Source of the DNA: Duganella sp. Root1480D1
Lineage (GTDB): Bacteria; Pseudomonadota; Gammaproteobacteria; Burkholderiales; Burkholderiaceae_D
Length of the DNA stretch: 64,000 bases
Direction of reading: 5' to 3'
Assembly: GCF_001427305.1 (NCBI RefSeq)
Contig: NZ_LMFZ01000012.1
Coordinates: 434,001 to 498,000, forward strand
Below the pieces are notes generated by a model. It saw nothing but the letters and a program-made list of their open reading frames with translations. It did no database searches and had not been told where the DNA came from. Numbering within the stretch: the first letter of the stretch is position 1; every line of letters begins with the position of its first letter. This document shows positions 50,729-60,349 of this stretch, one piece after another. The position numbers and the translations under genes were made by a program.

Positions 50729-51631
50729 ATGGATCGGCGCGTCTGGTTTCTGCTCAAATTATTGCTCGCGGCAATTTGCTGCTTCGGGTTAAGCCTTGCC
50801 GCACGTGCGCACGAGACCCCGGTCACGCACGTGGTATTTCCCCGCTATTTCTCGATACTCGACACCGGCAAGGGTTTCGACTGGATCGTACTGCAGGCAG
50901 CGATGGAAAAGACGTCAGCAAGGTTCGGTCCCTTCACGCTATCGCCTTCACGAGAACCGGTATCGGTCCCGCGCATGCTGCAAGAACTGGCCCGCCAGGA
51001 TGGCGCCATCAACGTCATTGCCCGCGCCACCCACCGCGACCTGGAGACGCAGTTCCAGCCCATTCGCATCCCGATCGACCGTGGCTTGATGGGCATGCGC
51101 CTGCTGCTGGTGCGCAAAGCCGACCTGCCGCGCTTCGCCAGCGTGCGCACGTTGGAGGAGCTGAGGCATTTAAGTGCCGGTCAGGGCACAGGCTGGGTCG
51201 ACTCCGCGGTGTTGTCAGCTGCTGGCATCAGCGTCGTGGAATCGCCGAGGCCGGGCAGCCTGTATGGGATGCTGGCAGCGGGCCGTTTCGATTTCTTCCC
51301 GCGCGCGGTGGACGAGGCGCCACGCGAATACGATGTCATACGCAAGTCCCACACCGACATCGCCATTGAGCCGACGCTGATGCTGCGCTATCCCTTGCCC
51401 CGCTATTTCTTCGTGCGCCGTGATGCGGAAGGCGACAGGCTGGCAGAGCGTATCAAGACCGGCATGGAGATGATGGTCAAGGACGGCTCGCTCGCGGCGC
51501 TGTTCCACAAACACAAGGGCCCGCTGCTAGAACAAGCCCATATCGGAAAGCGGCGCATCATCGAGCTGCGCAACCCCGAGCTGCCGCCGGAGACTCCGCT
51601 CCAGCGTAGCGAGCTGTGGATCAAGCCTTGA
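50729..51631 (+). CDS. Periplasmic solute-binding-like protein (amino-acid type SBP fold)
   Basis: 300 residues from ATG 50729, preceded by AAGGAGGG. After a signal peptide (MDRRVWFLLKLLLAAICCFG.., cleaved near ARAHE) the protein shows the type-2 periplasmic binding layout (IRIPIDRGLMGMRLLLVRKA; GSLYGMLAAGRFDFFPRAVD). No permease or ATPase gene accompanies it, so it may be a stand-alone sensor or orphan binding protein. It is convergent with the MFS gene and overlaps it by 11 bp. Confidence 0.78.
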   Translation: MDRRVWFLLKLLLAAICCFGLSLAARAHETPVTHVVFPRYFSILDTGKGFDWIVLQAAMEKTSARFGPFTLSPSREPVSVPRMLQELARQDGAINVIARATHRDLETQFQPIRIPIDRGLMGMRLLLVRKADLPRFASVRTLEELRHLSAGQGTGWVDSAVLSAAGISVVESPRPGSLYGMLAAGRFDFFPRAVDEAPREYDVIRKSHTDIAIEPTLMLRYPLPRYFFVRRDAEGDRLAERIKTGMEMMVKDGSLAALFHKHKGPLLEQAHIGKRRIIELRNPELPPETPLQRSELWIKP

Positions 51632-52835
51632 GTTGCGGCGCATCGTGCCGGTCTACTCGCACAAACGCGAGTATCCCCAGCGTCAGCACAGCAAACGCGG
51701 CCCCCGCCCCAAAAGTAAAGGCGGGGCCGTAACGGTCCCACAGGAATCCTGCCAATGCACTCGATACCAGCAGTGCGACGCCGCTGGCCAGGTTGAACAA
51801 ACCGAAAGCCGTACCGCGCAACTGGGCCGGCGCCGCGTTTGCCACCATGGCCGACAGCAGGCCTTGCGTCATCCCCATGTGCAGGCCCCACAGGCAAACA
51901 CCGGAGATGACCGAATGCCAGCCCTGTGCCACTGCCAGTACGGCGTCCGCTGCCACCAGAACCAGCAGGCCACATGCGAGCAGAAACCTGGGACTCACGC
52001 GGTCCGACAATTTCCCGAAGGGATAAGCTGACAGCGCATAGACCAGGCTCATTGCAGCCATCACCAACGGCACCTGGGCCAGGCCCATGCCGCGCTCCTG
52101 TGCGCGCAAGACAAGAAAGGCTTCGCTGAAGCGGGCCAGCATGAACATCACGCCAAGGCCGACCAGCCACCAGTAGGAACTTTCAAGAAGGCGCAACTGC
52201 TCGCGGCGCAGCGGATTGACACGCTTCCGGCCCGGCGCAGCATTCGGTTCGCGCACGCCCGCCATCAGCAATAATGTCGCCAGCACACCGGGAACCACGG
52301 CCACCCAGAACACGCTACGGAAATCGTTGGCCCACAACAGCATCAGGCCTGCTGCAAGCAGAGGGCCGGCACAGGCGCCCACGGTGTCAAGAGACTGGCG
52401 CAAGCCGAAAGCCTCGCCGCGCATGGCTTGCGGCGCCAGGTCGGCCACCAGGGCGTCGCGCGGCGCACCGCGGATCCCTTTGCCTGCCCGGTCCAGCAGG
52501 CGCGCCGTGGTGACCATTGCCATCGAGCCGGCAATCGCGAACAGGGGTTTGGAAAAGGCCGCCAGGCCGTAGCCGATAACGGCCAGCAGTTTGCGTTTGC
52601 CCAGGTAGTCGCTGAGAATGCCGGAGAAGACTTTGACGCCCAGGGCGGTAGCTTCCGCCAGGCCTTCGAGAATACCGACAGCCAGGCCGCTGGCGCCCAG
52701 CGCCCCGACCATAAACAAAGGCAGCAGGCTGTGGATCATCTCGGAGGAAATATCCATCAGCATGCTCACCAGCCCCAGCACCCAGATGCTGGCAGAAAGC
52801 CTGCTGTTGGGTGGATGCCGGGAGGCCACCTTCAA
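51621..52835 (-). CDS. MFS transporter
   Basis: 404 residues, 12 membrane segments. The MFS loop motif appears as GILSDYLGKRKLLAVIGYG and RLLDRAGKGIRGAPRDALV, a pattern of the group often annotated as YxiO-like or multidrug/sugar permeases. It starts 4 bp after the S1/P1 nuclease stop, as the last gene of the nucleotidase-PLD-nuclease operon. Transport of a nuclease product (nucleoside or phosphate) is a reasonable idea; efflux of something else is equally possible. Confidence 0.9.
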   Translation of the reverse strand: MKVASRHPPNSRLSASIWVLGLVSMLMDISSEMIHSLLPLFMVGALGASGLAVGILEGLAEATALGVKVFSGILSDYLGKRKLLAVIGYGLAAFSKPLFAIAGSMAMVTTARLLDRAGKGIRGAPRDALVADLAPQAMRGEAFGLRQSLDTVGACAGPLLAAGLMLLWANDFRSVFWVAVVPGVLATLLLMAGVREPNAAPGRKRVNPLRREQLRLLESSYWWLVGLGVMFMLARFSEAFLVLRAQERGMGLAQVPLVMAAMSLVYALSAYPFGKLSDRVSPRFLLACGLLVLVAADAVLAVAQGWHSVISGVCLWGLHMGMTQGLLSAMVANAAPAQLRGTAFGLFNLASGVALLVSSALAGFLWDRYGPAFTFGAGAAFAVLTLGILAFVRVDRHDAPQLKA

Positions 52836-52839
52836 GACC

Positions 52840-53865
52840 TTAAGGCCAGATCTTTTGCAGCAGGCCAGCCAGGTTGTAGCCGCCCTTGATCAACTGCTCG
52901 CGCGCCAGCGCCGATGAGGGCACTGGATAGCTGTCAGGCACGGTCATCGCCCACACGGTATAGCTTTCGCCATTGCGGCTGGTCTGCTTGCTGGCCACGC
53001 CTACTTTCACGTCGGCATAAGCCTGCTTGGCGGCGACCAGCGAGTCGTTGGCCCATTGCTCTGGCCAGGTGATGGCATCGCCCTTTGGCAAAGTGACGAC
53101 CGGCTTGCCGTCGATCGCCCACTGGCTGAACTTGTCCACCGTGCGCATGCTGCTGCGGCGCATGGCGTAGTCGACCACCGTGGTGTCCCAATAGGAGTGG
53201 AACGGCTTGGTCGGGTACTTGGAAGGTGCTTCGTCGCCAGCAGGAATGCCGCTCTTGGTGCTGGCGGCGGCAAGTGCCGCTTCATCCATCTGCAGGTTGT
53301 TGCCGCCGCGCGAATCGAAGATGTTCAGTGAGTCGATTTCCTTGTCGGACTTCGGCACCACGAACTTGCCTTCCTTGTCCACGAAGGCCGCGCCAACGTG
53401 CAGCGGCTGGTGGATGTCTCCGGCCAGGTGGGTCAGGATCAGCAGCGCCTGGCGCTTGGTGAATTTGCCGTCGCCCTTGCCCTGCAAGGCGGCGATGCAT
53501 TGCTGCAGCACCTGCACCACGTCGTGCTCGGAAGTACCGGCGCCGTGCAGGTGATACTCGGTCAGTTGGAAAGGCACGTCCGTGTAGTGGTATTCGCTAT
53601 GCTTCGGATGCGCCGCCACGTAATCGTTCATCTCTTGCGTCTGCGGGCCGCAGAAAGTGCCCTTCACGCAATCCGCCCAGTTGGCGATCTTTTCCAGGTC
53701 TTCACCCGGCTGCAGCAAGGCCTTGACTTGCTTCTCGGCGTTGGAGCCTTTGATCAGGTTATCGGCAATCGCGCCCACGATACGGTGGCCGGCATTGCCC
53801 CAGGCCAGCGCGTTGGTGGACAGGAAGGCGCCGGACAGCGCAGCGATCAGTGCTAATTTCTTCAT
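52840..53865 (-). CDS. S1/P1 nuclease
   Basis: 341 residues. The signal peptide MKKLALIAALSGAFLSTNALA ends just before Trp22-Gly, and in this family the mature N-terminal Trp itself binds zinc. Further ligands are seen in GNAGHRIVGAIA (His), LTHLAGDIHQPLHVGAAF (His, Asp, His) and SEYHYTDVPF. It degrades single-stranded DNA and RNA and removes 3'-phosphates, outside the cytoplasm. ATG overlaps the PLD gene stop by 4 bp. Confidence 0.93.
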   Translation of the reverse strand: MKKLALIAALSGAFLSTNALAWGNAGHRIVGAIADNLIKGSNAEKQVKALLQPGEDLEKIANWADCVKGTFCGPQTQEMNDYVAAHPKHSEYHYTDVPFQLTEYHLHGAGTSEHDVVQVLQQCIAALQGKGDGKFTKRQALLILTHLAGDIHQPLHVGAAFVDKEGKFVVPKSDKEIDSLNIFDSRGGNNLQMDEAALAAASTKSGIPAGDEAPSKYPTKPFHSYWDTTVVDYAMRRSSMRTVDKFSQWAIDGKPVVTLPKGDAITWPEQWANDSLVAAKQAYADVKVGVASKQTSRNGESYTVWAMTVPDSYPVPSSALAREQLIKGGYNLAGLLQKIWP

Positions 53866-55118
53866 TCTTCTTTACCTTTGTTCGGTTTCGGGTAGTTCTT
53901 GTTGACGTCCAGCGGCTCTGCATACTGCGAGCTCCACGCCTGTTCCTGCAGCGCGTACACGCGCTTGGCCATCGCTTCGTTGCGCATCACCACTTCCATA
54001 TTGCGCGACAGGTCGAAGTAGCCGCCAGCCCAATTGCTGGTGCCAACCCATGCCAGTTTGCCGTCGATGACCAGGGTCTTGCTATGCCACACGCGGGCGA
54101 ACGGTATGAAGCCGGTGGAAGCCTTCGGGATGGTCACGATGCGTACTTCCACATTCGGCAGGATGGCTAGAGATTTCAGGTGCTGGATGGCCGGTGCTTC
54201 GAGGTTCCAGTTCGACACCAGCAACTTGACCTTGACGCCGCGCGTGGCGGCAGCGCGCAGGGCGTTGTCGACCACCGCGTAGAACGGACGCGTGCCGTTC
54301 GGCCCATAGCTCAGGGGCGCGTAGTCCAGCATCGAAACGCGGATCTCCTGCTTTGCATCGGCCAGCAGCGCCGGCAGAACGACCTCGGAATCGGGCACAC
54401 CTGCCGGGTTAAAGCCGCCAGGGCTCGCAATCAGGAAATTGGCCTCGGCAGGCAGCGTGGACGCCAGCGCAGCGGCTGCCGGTGCACTGGCCAGTATCGC
54501 GGCCTTGGCCTGCAACGGTGCGACCACCTTGCCTGCAGCCAGCGCTGCTTGCGCAGTCCAGTCCTGCTCGAAGATGGCCTGGACCTGGCCAACGATCTTG
54601 GCATCGGTAATGCGCAAGCCGGTCTCGTGGATATGCGTGAATGCGCGCCAGTCGAAGTTCTGGCTGCCGATGAAGGCAACCTTGTGGTCCACGGTCAGGT
54701 ATTTGGCGTGGATGATGCCGTTGCCGGTGAGCAGGCTCACGTCCAGCACGCGCATCTCGAGGTTCGGGATGGCGCGCACGCGTTCCACCGTGGCCTTGTC
54801 GGACAAGCCGGTCACGCCCTTCTTGTCTACCAGGAAGCGGATCTTCACGCCGCGCTTGCCTGCCGCCTCCAGGCGCTCGATCACCTTCTCGAACGGCGCT
54901 CCAGGCACGCTGGCGATGTAGAACTGGCCGATGCAGATTTCTGACTTCGCATTGTCGAACAACTCGGTCCAGACTTCGGCCGGGCCGCGCAGGTCGTCGC
55001 TCTTCAGCGTGGTTTCAACCGGCGCGGTCTGCACCAGTTCAAAGCCGGGAATCTGGAAAGCCGCGTGGGCGCTGGTGAAACATGCAGCCAGTGCGGCTGC
55101 GAGGAGATAGCGGCGCAT
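53862..55118 (-). CDS. Exported phospholipase-D-like protein (probable phosphodiesterase/nuclease)
   Basis: 418 residues from ATG 55118. A signal peptide (MRRYLLAAALAACFTSAHA) precedes two PLD domains, each with a full HxKxxxxD motif: IIHAKYLTVDHKVAFIGSQN and VWHSKTLVIDGKLAWVGTSN. The superfamily covers phospholipases, nucleases (Nuc/BfiI) and cardiolipin synthases; co-occurrence with S1/P1 nuclease and 5'-nucleotidase favours a phosphodiesterase acting on nucleic acids, but phospholipid cleavage would also fit. Lies 13 bp after the nucleotidase stop. Confidence 0.88.
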   Translation of the reverse strand: MRRYLLAAALAACFTSAHAAFQIPGFELVQTAPVETTLKSDDLRGPAEVWTELFDNAKSEICIGQFYIASVPGAPFEKVIERLEAAGKRGVKIRFLVDKKGVTGLSDKATVERVRAIPNLEMRVLDVSLLTGNGIIHAKYLTVDHKVAFIGSQNFDWRAFTHIHETGLRITDAKIVGQVQAIFEQDWTAQAALAAGKVVAPLQAKAAILASAPAAAALASTLPAEANFLIASPGGFNPAGVPDSEVVLPALLADAKQEIRVSMLDYAPLSYGPNGTRPFYAVVDNALRAAATRGVKVKLLVSNWNLEAPAIQHLKSLAILPNVEVRIVTIPKASTGFIPFARVWHSKTLVIDGKLAWVGTSNWAGGYFDLSRNMEVVMRNEAMAKRVYALQEQAWSSQYAEPLDVNKNYPKPNKGKEE

Positions 55119-55131
55119 AGCCTGCCTTTCT

Positions 55132-56790
55132 TTACTTGGTACGAATAATGCGCGGCACGGCGCCGTAAGTGCCGGCCGGTTTATTGTCCTGCTCCAGCCG
55201 CACCAGGTAGCTACGCAGCGAATCGACATCGCGCACGCCGGTCGCCGCCTGGTTGCTGCCCTGGCGGAAGGTCACAAAGCCGTCATTGCCTTCAGCCAGG
55301 AAGTTATATACCGCCACTCGATAGCTGGCGCCTTCGTCGAGCGGCGCACCATTCAACTTGACGCTGTCGCGCACGATGCGCTGGCCCTTCGGCTTGCGAG
55401 TATCCCAGGAATAGGTGAAACCTTCCGAAACCTGCAGCAGGCCCCGTTTATCAGCCTCACTGCCGTTCCACTGCCCTTCCAGCAGCGCGAGAATTTGCGC
55501 ACCGGTCAGGTTCATCACCACGATCTCGTTCCCGAATGGCAGCACAACCTGAGTTTGCGCCATAGTCACCACATTGTCGGCGCCTGCGTCGAGCGCGGTG
55601 CGGATCCCGCCTGTATTGGTGAACGCAATCTGCCCCCCCCACTTGCGGGCCGACGCGAGAATGGCGTCTGCAACCACCTGGCCCAGCGGCGATTCGTCGG
55701 CATTCGGCATCAACTGCTTGCTGATCGATGCCAACGCGATCTTTGCCACCGGCTTGTTCAGCTCATCGCTGCTGCGTGCGCGCACCGAAGCGAGCAGCGC
55801 ATCCACTTCCGGCATGCCCGCGTATTTACCTGGCTCCACCACGATATTACGCGCGCTGGCATCGACCACGGCCCCTGTCTGGCGATCCACCACCAGAGAG
55901 ATGCGCGACAGCATGTGGCCGAATTTTTCAGCCTGCGTCACCAGCTTGCCGTCCACGCGGCACAGGTAGCCGGTGTGCGAATGCCCGCTCACCACCAGCC
56001 GCACGGCGGGGTCGAGGCGGCTGACCACGTCGGCGATGTCGCCATCGAGATCGTTGCAGTATTGCTGGTCGTAGCGTGCCTTGGAATGGCCGCCCTGGTG
56101 GATCAGCACCACGAAGACAGTCGCGCCTTGCGCGCGCAATTCCGGCAGCAGGCGATTGACCGCCTGCGCCTCGTCAATGAACTGAAGGCCGCTGATGCCG
56201 CCCGCGGCCACCAGTTCCGGCGTGTCCTTCAGCACGGTGCCGATGAAGGCGACCTTCACGCCCTTCACTTCTTCGATGCGGTAGGCCGGCAGCAAGGGCT
56301 GGTTGCTGCGGGTGTCGATCACGTTGGCGGCCAGGTAGCTGAACCTGGCGCCATCCCAGGACGGGTTGAATTTGCAGGCCTTCTCGGGGCGCGGCGAATT
56401 TGCGCAGCCGCCTTTGGCCTGGCGCAGCAGTTCCACGCGGCCGGCGTCGAATTCATGGTTGCCGACCGAAGTGGCGCGCATGCCGAGCAGGTTCAGGGCC
56501 TGGATGGTCGGCTCGTCGGCAAACATCGCCGACATCGCCGGGCTGGCGCCGATCATGTCGCCGGCGCCGACCACTACCAGGTCCGGATCATCCTTGCGCC
56601 AGGCCTGTACCGTGGCGGCCACGGCGTCGATGCCACCCGCCTTGACAGAGTCATTGAAGCGCGACGCCTCCAGGTGGCCGTGCAGGTCATTCAGGCCGAC
56701 CAGGGTCAGCTCAACCTGGTTGTCGGGACGCTGCGTTGCGCAGCCAGCCAGCAAGGCCGCCAGGGCCAGTGGGCGCAGTAAAGGCTTCAT
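55132..56790 (-). CDS. 5'-nucleotidase/2',3'-cyclic phosphodiesterase, lipoprotein
   Basis: 552 residues from ATG 56790. Lipobox LLAGCATQ gives a lipid-anchored Cys at about 19. Metallophosphatase motifs: GLNDLHGHLE, GAGDMIGASPAMSA, GNHEFDAG and VSGHSHTGYL; the C-terminal nucleotide-binding domain shows TNTGGIRTALDAG and YNFLAEGNDGF. It dephosphorylates nucleotides outside the cytoplasm to nucleosides. First gene of the nuclease operon. Anchor in inner or outer membrane cannot be decided from the +2 residue (Ala) alone, though Ala suits the outer membrane. Confidence 0.93.
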   Translation of the reverse strand: MKPLLRPLALAALLAGCATQRPDNQVELTLVGLNDLHGHLEASRFNDSVKAGGIDAVAATVQAWRKDDPDLVVVGAGDMIGASPAMSAMFADEPTIQALNLLGMRATSVGNHEFDAGRVELLRQAKGGCANSPRPEKACKFNPSWDGARFSYLAANVIDTRSNQPLLPAYRIEEVKGVKVAFIGTVLKDTPELVAAGGISGLQFIDEAQAVNRLLPELRAQGATVFVVLIHQGGHSKARYDQQYCNDLDGDIADVVSRLDPAVRLVVSGHSHTGYLCRVDGKLVTQAEKFGHMLSRISLVVDRQTGAVVDASARNIVVEPGKYAGMPEVDALLASVRARSSDELNKPVAKIALASISKQLMPNADESPLGQVVADAILASARKWGGQIAFTNTGGIRTALDAGADNVVTMAQTQVVLPFGNEIVVMNLTGAQILALLEGQWNGSEADKRGLLQVSEGFTYSWDTRKPKGQRIVRDSVKLNGAPLDEGASYRVAVYNFLAEGNDGFVTFRQGSNQAATGVRDVDSLRSYLVRLEQDNKPAGTYGAVPRIIRTK

Positions 56791-56868
56791 GGAGATCACT
56801 TTGGATAAAAGGAGATTGTACAGGTCCCGCTGTTTCCGGCGCATACCGGGAAACGATATGTTACGCAC

Positions 56869-56898
56869 AAAAAAAACGGGCCTCGCGGCCCGTTTTTT
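56869..56898. terminator. Bidirectional intrinsic terminator
   Basis: Eight A, stem CGGGCC/GGCCCG with a TCGC loop, six T. It serves the Oar-like receptor gene on the minus strand (stop at 56915) and lies upstream of the nucleotidase promoter, insulating it. Confidence 0.9.
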
Positions 56899-56914
56899 CT
56901 TCATGCACTCAAGC

Positions 56915-59900
56915 TTAGAACTCGTAGCGCAGGGTAGCCTGGATGGCCCACTGCGATTCGCCCTTAACCTGGCGAACTTCGTAGTCTTCCACCGAGTCGC
57001 GCACGCGGTACACGTACTTACCGGTAGCTGGATCAACACCTGCGAAGTCGACGAAGGAACGAGCGTGGCCGCCGGAAGAGGCGAAGCCGACTTCGTTGAT
57101 ATGACCCCATTTCTTGTTCAGCAGGTTGCCGACGTTGAAGATGTCGAAGGTGAAGGAAGCCTTGTTACCTGCGAACAGGCCAGGGATTTCCTGCTTCACG
57201 CGCAGGTCGAAGGAGTGGGTCCATGGAGCGAACGAATCGTTACGCTTCACGACGTGGCCCTTGGCGTTGCGCAGGGAGCGGTACTGGTCAACAGTCGCCC
57301 AGAAGCGGTCTTCGTTGGCGTGGTTGGTTGCAGTGTCGCCAGCAAAGATGACTTCACCCGAACGCGGCGCCGAAGGAATGTACATCAGGTCATTCGAGGT
57401 GGTGCCGTCACCGTTCATGTCGTTGTTGAAGGTCCAGCTGTATGGCTTGCCGGTCTTGCCTTCATAGAACAGGCCGAAGGTGGTGTTGTAGTTGCCGAAG
57501 AAGGCCTTGCGGAAGTTGACCATCGCGTTGAAGCGATCCTTCACCAGGTACGAAGAGTTGGACGCAACTTCTTCGTTCGGGTTGAAGGCTGGACGGGAAC
57601 CGTAGTTCGAGCCCGAGGTCGACGAGGTCAGAGGCGAAACTTCCTTGGCATCGGTGTAGGTGTAAGCCATCGACCAGCCGAAGCCACCCAGCAGCGGACG
57701 GCTCAGGGACACGGTTGCCAGGGTGCTGTCGCCTTCCTTGGTGTTGGTTGCGACCAGTACGTTGCCGTAGTTGGCGTTGCTGTTTGCCTTGCTGCGCGCA
57801 CCAGAGCACTGTGGGCTGCCTGGAGCGGTGCCGTTGGTGGTGGTCAGGCTGCCGGTCGCGGTCCAGCAACCTGGCTGCAGCGCCTTGTCGGTGTAGTACA
57901 GCGGACGGCCGTCGGTGCCGATCTTCTGTGGCGCACCCAGATTCAGGTTCTGGTAGTAGATCGAGTCTTTGGTCTTCAGCTTCAGCAGTTCTGCGCCGAA
58001 CACGACGTTGTACCAAGGCAGTTCGGTGTCGAAGGCAATGTTAGCTTTCCATACGGATGGCTGCCGCAGGCCCTTGGCCAGCGCATCGACGTTGGCAACT
58101 GGCGGCGAACCGCCGGCCAGGGTCGGCTGCTTGTTCACGTCTGGGCTGAAGATGCCGGTTGGGCAGGTCACGGAGGAGCTGCCGCACTGGATGGTCATGG
58201 TGGCCACACCGTTGTTCTGGTATGGGTTGCCCAGCCATACGGACATGGCAGCGCCCTGGAACAGGCCTGCACCGCCGCGGATCTGGGTCGGACGCTCGGT
58301 ATCCAGCTTATAGTTGAAGCCAACGCGCGGCTGGAACAGCTTCTGGCCGTCGATGGTGTTGGTGTTGTCCAGGCCGAAACCACCGGTCTGGCGGCCCTGG
58401 GTTGCGGCGGTGCCTGGCACTGGAGCAGCAGCCACGGCAGCGTTCTGGGTCGGGGACTCAGGCAGGTCGGCGTAGTCGACACGCACGCCAGCCATTACGC
58501 TCAGGCGGTCGTTGACAGTCCAGGTGTCCTGCAGGAACAGGCCGTAGGACTTCAGGGTGAAGTGCGCGATCGCGTCGTTGAAGCTGCGGCCAGCTTGCGG
58601 CACCTGCACCGAGAAGCTCGATGGACGGCCGTTGGCGTAGTTTTCCAGCACGGCAGCGGTGATTTGCGCGTTGGTCGCGGTACCGCAGCTGATCGGCTTG
58701 TTGCCATTGAAAGCGTAGTTGACGTTGTTCAGGCAAGCGAAGGTGTAGGAACCGTATACGCCCTGCAGGAAGGCGTTGGTGACTTCGTTCTTGTTCAGGT
58801 CACCGCCGAACTTGATCTGGTGGTCGCCCATGGCCAGGTTGCCGCCCAGGTAGGCGTCCAGGGTCTTGGTGCCCAGCACATTGCGCTGGCGCGAGAACTC
58901 GGTACCGAAGTTCAGGAAGCGGTTGCCGGTCGACACGGTCGACGGGGTGCCGGCTGGGTTAGGACCGGAGAACTGCAGGCCGATCGATGGCAGGGTGGAG
59001 TTCACCGCTGGCACGGAATCGTAGTCGCGGGTGGAGAGCTTGAATTCGGTCGAGAAGTTCGGGGTCCAGTCGGAGTACAACTGGGCTACCTTGGTCTCGA
59101 TGGTTTTCTTCTGCGCGTACCAGTAGGAGTTCAGCGACAGGCCAGTGCCGCTCAGGCCTGGGAACTGCGGCTCGGACTGTGCTGTCTTGGACCAGCGCAC
59201 CATCAGGCGGTGATCATCGTTGATGTTCCAGTCCACCTTCAGCAGTTTGTCGGTGACATCCATTGCCAGGCCTTCAGGGATCTGCGAAGTGCCGGCGTCA
59301 AAGCCATACTTGGTCTTGGAGATGTCTTGTGCCTGGGCGATCGCGTCCGGAGTAATGCCGACGTTGGTCATGCTCGAACCCAGTGGGCCGAACTGTGGCG
59401 CAGCGCGCGACGACTCCAGTTTTTCGTAGCCGGCGAACAGGAACAGCTTGTCCTTGATCAGTGGCAGGCCCAGGGTGGCGCCCTTGGTAGTTTCCTTGAA
59501 TGGAGCCGGGGCGGTGTAGGTATCGGTCGACAGGTTGTAGCGGTCGCCTGCCAGGGTATCGTTACGGAACACGTAGTAGACCGAGCCGTGCACCTTGTTG
59601 GTACCGGACTTGGTCACAGCGTTGATATTACCGCCGGTGTAGCCCTTCTGGGTCACGTCGTAGTTGGCAACGTTTACCTGCACCGATTGGATCGCCTCGA
59701 TCGAAATCGGTTGCTTGGCGGTTGGGGAACCATTAGCTTCCAGGCCGAACGTGTCGTTCACGGCCACGCCGTCGATGGTCATCGAGTTGAAGCGCGAGTT
59801 CTGGCCGGCGATCGACAGTTCGCCGCGTTCCTTGTCGGTCTGGGAAACGCGTGGGTCGGTACGGGCGTAGTCTTGCAGGTTGCGGTTGATCGAACCCTGG

Positions 59901-60349
59901 ATGGACAGTTCGGAAGCGCTGATCGAGGTTTGGGTGCCCATATTGGTGCGCGAGAACTTCTCGGCACGTGCGGCGTTGGCGCCGGCAATGGTCACGGTCT
60001 GCATGGCCTGACCGATGGTGGCGTCCACTGCTGCGGTTTCAGCAACTTCAACGTAGACGTTTTCACGCTTTTCGGAAACGCCGTTCTTGGTAATGGTGAT
60101 CGTGTACGGACCGCCGGCGCGCAGGCCGCGAGCGATGTAGCGGCCTTCGCTGTCGGTAACGACATTGCTTGCCGAGCCGGACTCTACGTGCAGCACGGTA
60201 ACGGTTGCGCCAGCCGCTGGCTTGCCGTCGGAACCCGAAATACGGCCACCAATCGCGGAGGTCGTGTTCTGGGCGAATGCCGGAGCGGCAAACACCAGGG
60301 ACAAGCTAAACGCAATTTGCGTCAGCCGGAGCCGTTTGTGATTCATCAT
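56915..60349 (-). CDS. Oar-like TonB-dependent receptor with N-terminal carboxypeptidase-like domain
   Basis: 1144 residues. Signal peptide to about 27 (FAAPAFAQ), a CarboxypepD regulatory-like beta domain at about 30-110 (GGRISGSDGKPAAGATVTVL), then plug and large barrel ending in Phe (QATLRYEF). A conserved plug segment is VTKSGTNKVHGSVYYVFRND. Oar-like receptors import large substrates such as peptides, glycans or nucleic-acid breakdown products; TonB dependence is inferred. Adjacent to a secreted adenosine deaminase and the nuclease operon. The start could be the next codon, 60346. Confidence 0.92.
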   Translation of the reverse strand: MMNHKRLRLTQIAFSLSLVFAAPAFAQNTTSAIGGRISGSDGKPAAGATVTVLHVESGSASNVVTDSEGRYIARGLRAGGPYTITITKNGVSEKRENVYVEVAETAAVDATIGQAMQTVTIAGANAARAEKFSRTNMGTQTSISASELSIQGSINRNLQDYARTDPRVSQTDKERGELSIAGQNSRFNSMTIDGVAVNDTFGLEANGSPTAKQPISIEAIQSVQVNVANYDVTQKGYTGGNINAVTKSGTNKVHGSVYYVFRNDTLAGDRYNLSTDTYTAPAPFKETTKGATLGLPLIKDKLFLFAGYEKLESSRAAPQFGPLGSSMTNVGITPDAIAQAQDISKTKYGFDAGTSQIPEGLAMDVTDKLLKVDWNINDDHRLMVRWSKTAQSEPQFPGLSGTGLSLNSYWYAQKKTIETKVAQLYSDWTPNFSTEFKLSTRDYDSVPAVNSTLPSIGLQFSGPNPAGTPSTVSTGNRFLNFGTEFSRQRNVLGTKTLDAYLGGNLAMGDHQIKFGGDLNKNEVTNAFLQGVYGSYTFACLNNVNYAFNGNKPISCGTATNAQITAAVLENYANGRPSSFSVQVPQAGRSFNDAIAHFTLKSYGLFLQDTWTVNDRLSVMAGVRVDYADLPESPTQNAAVAAAPVPGTAATQGRQTGGFGLDNTNTIDGQKLFQPRVGFNYKLDTERPTQIRGGAGLFQGAAMSVWLGNPYQNNGVATMTIQCGSSSVTCPTGIFSPDVNKQPTLAGGSPPVANVDALAKGLRQPSVWKANIAFDTELPWYNVVFGAELLKLKTKDSIYYQNLNLGAPQKIGTDGRPLYYTDKALQPGCWTATGSLTTTNGTAPGSPQCSGARSKANSNANYGNVLVATNTKEGDSTLATVSLSRPLLGGFGWSMAYTYTDAKEVSPLTSSTSGSNYGSRPAFNPNEEVASNSSYLVKDRFNAMVNFRKAFFGNYNTTFGLFYEGKTGKPYSWTFNNDMNGDGTTSNDLMYIPSAPRSGEVIFAGDTATNHANEDRFWATVDQYRSLRNAKGHVVKRNDSFAPWTHSFDLRVKQEIPGLFAGNKASFTFDIFNVGNLLNKKWGHINEVGFASSGGHARSFVDFAGVDPATGKYVYRVRDSVEDYEVRQVKGESQWAIQATLRYEF

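Noticed and set aside
55119..55229. Upstream extension of the PLD-like gene
   Set aside because: The extension lies within the end of the nucleotidase gene and hides the signal peptide; ATG 55118 gives a normal signal sequence.
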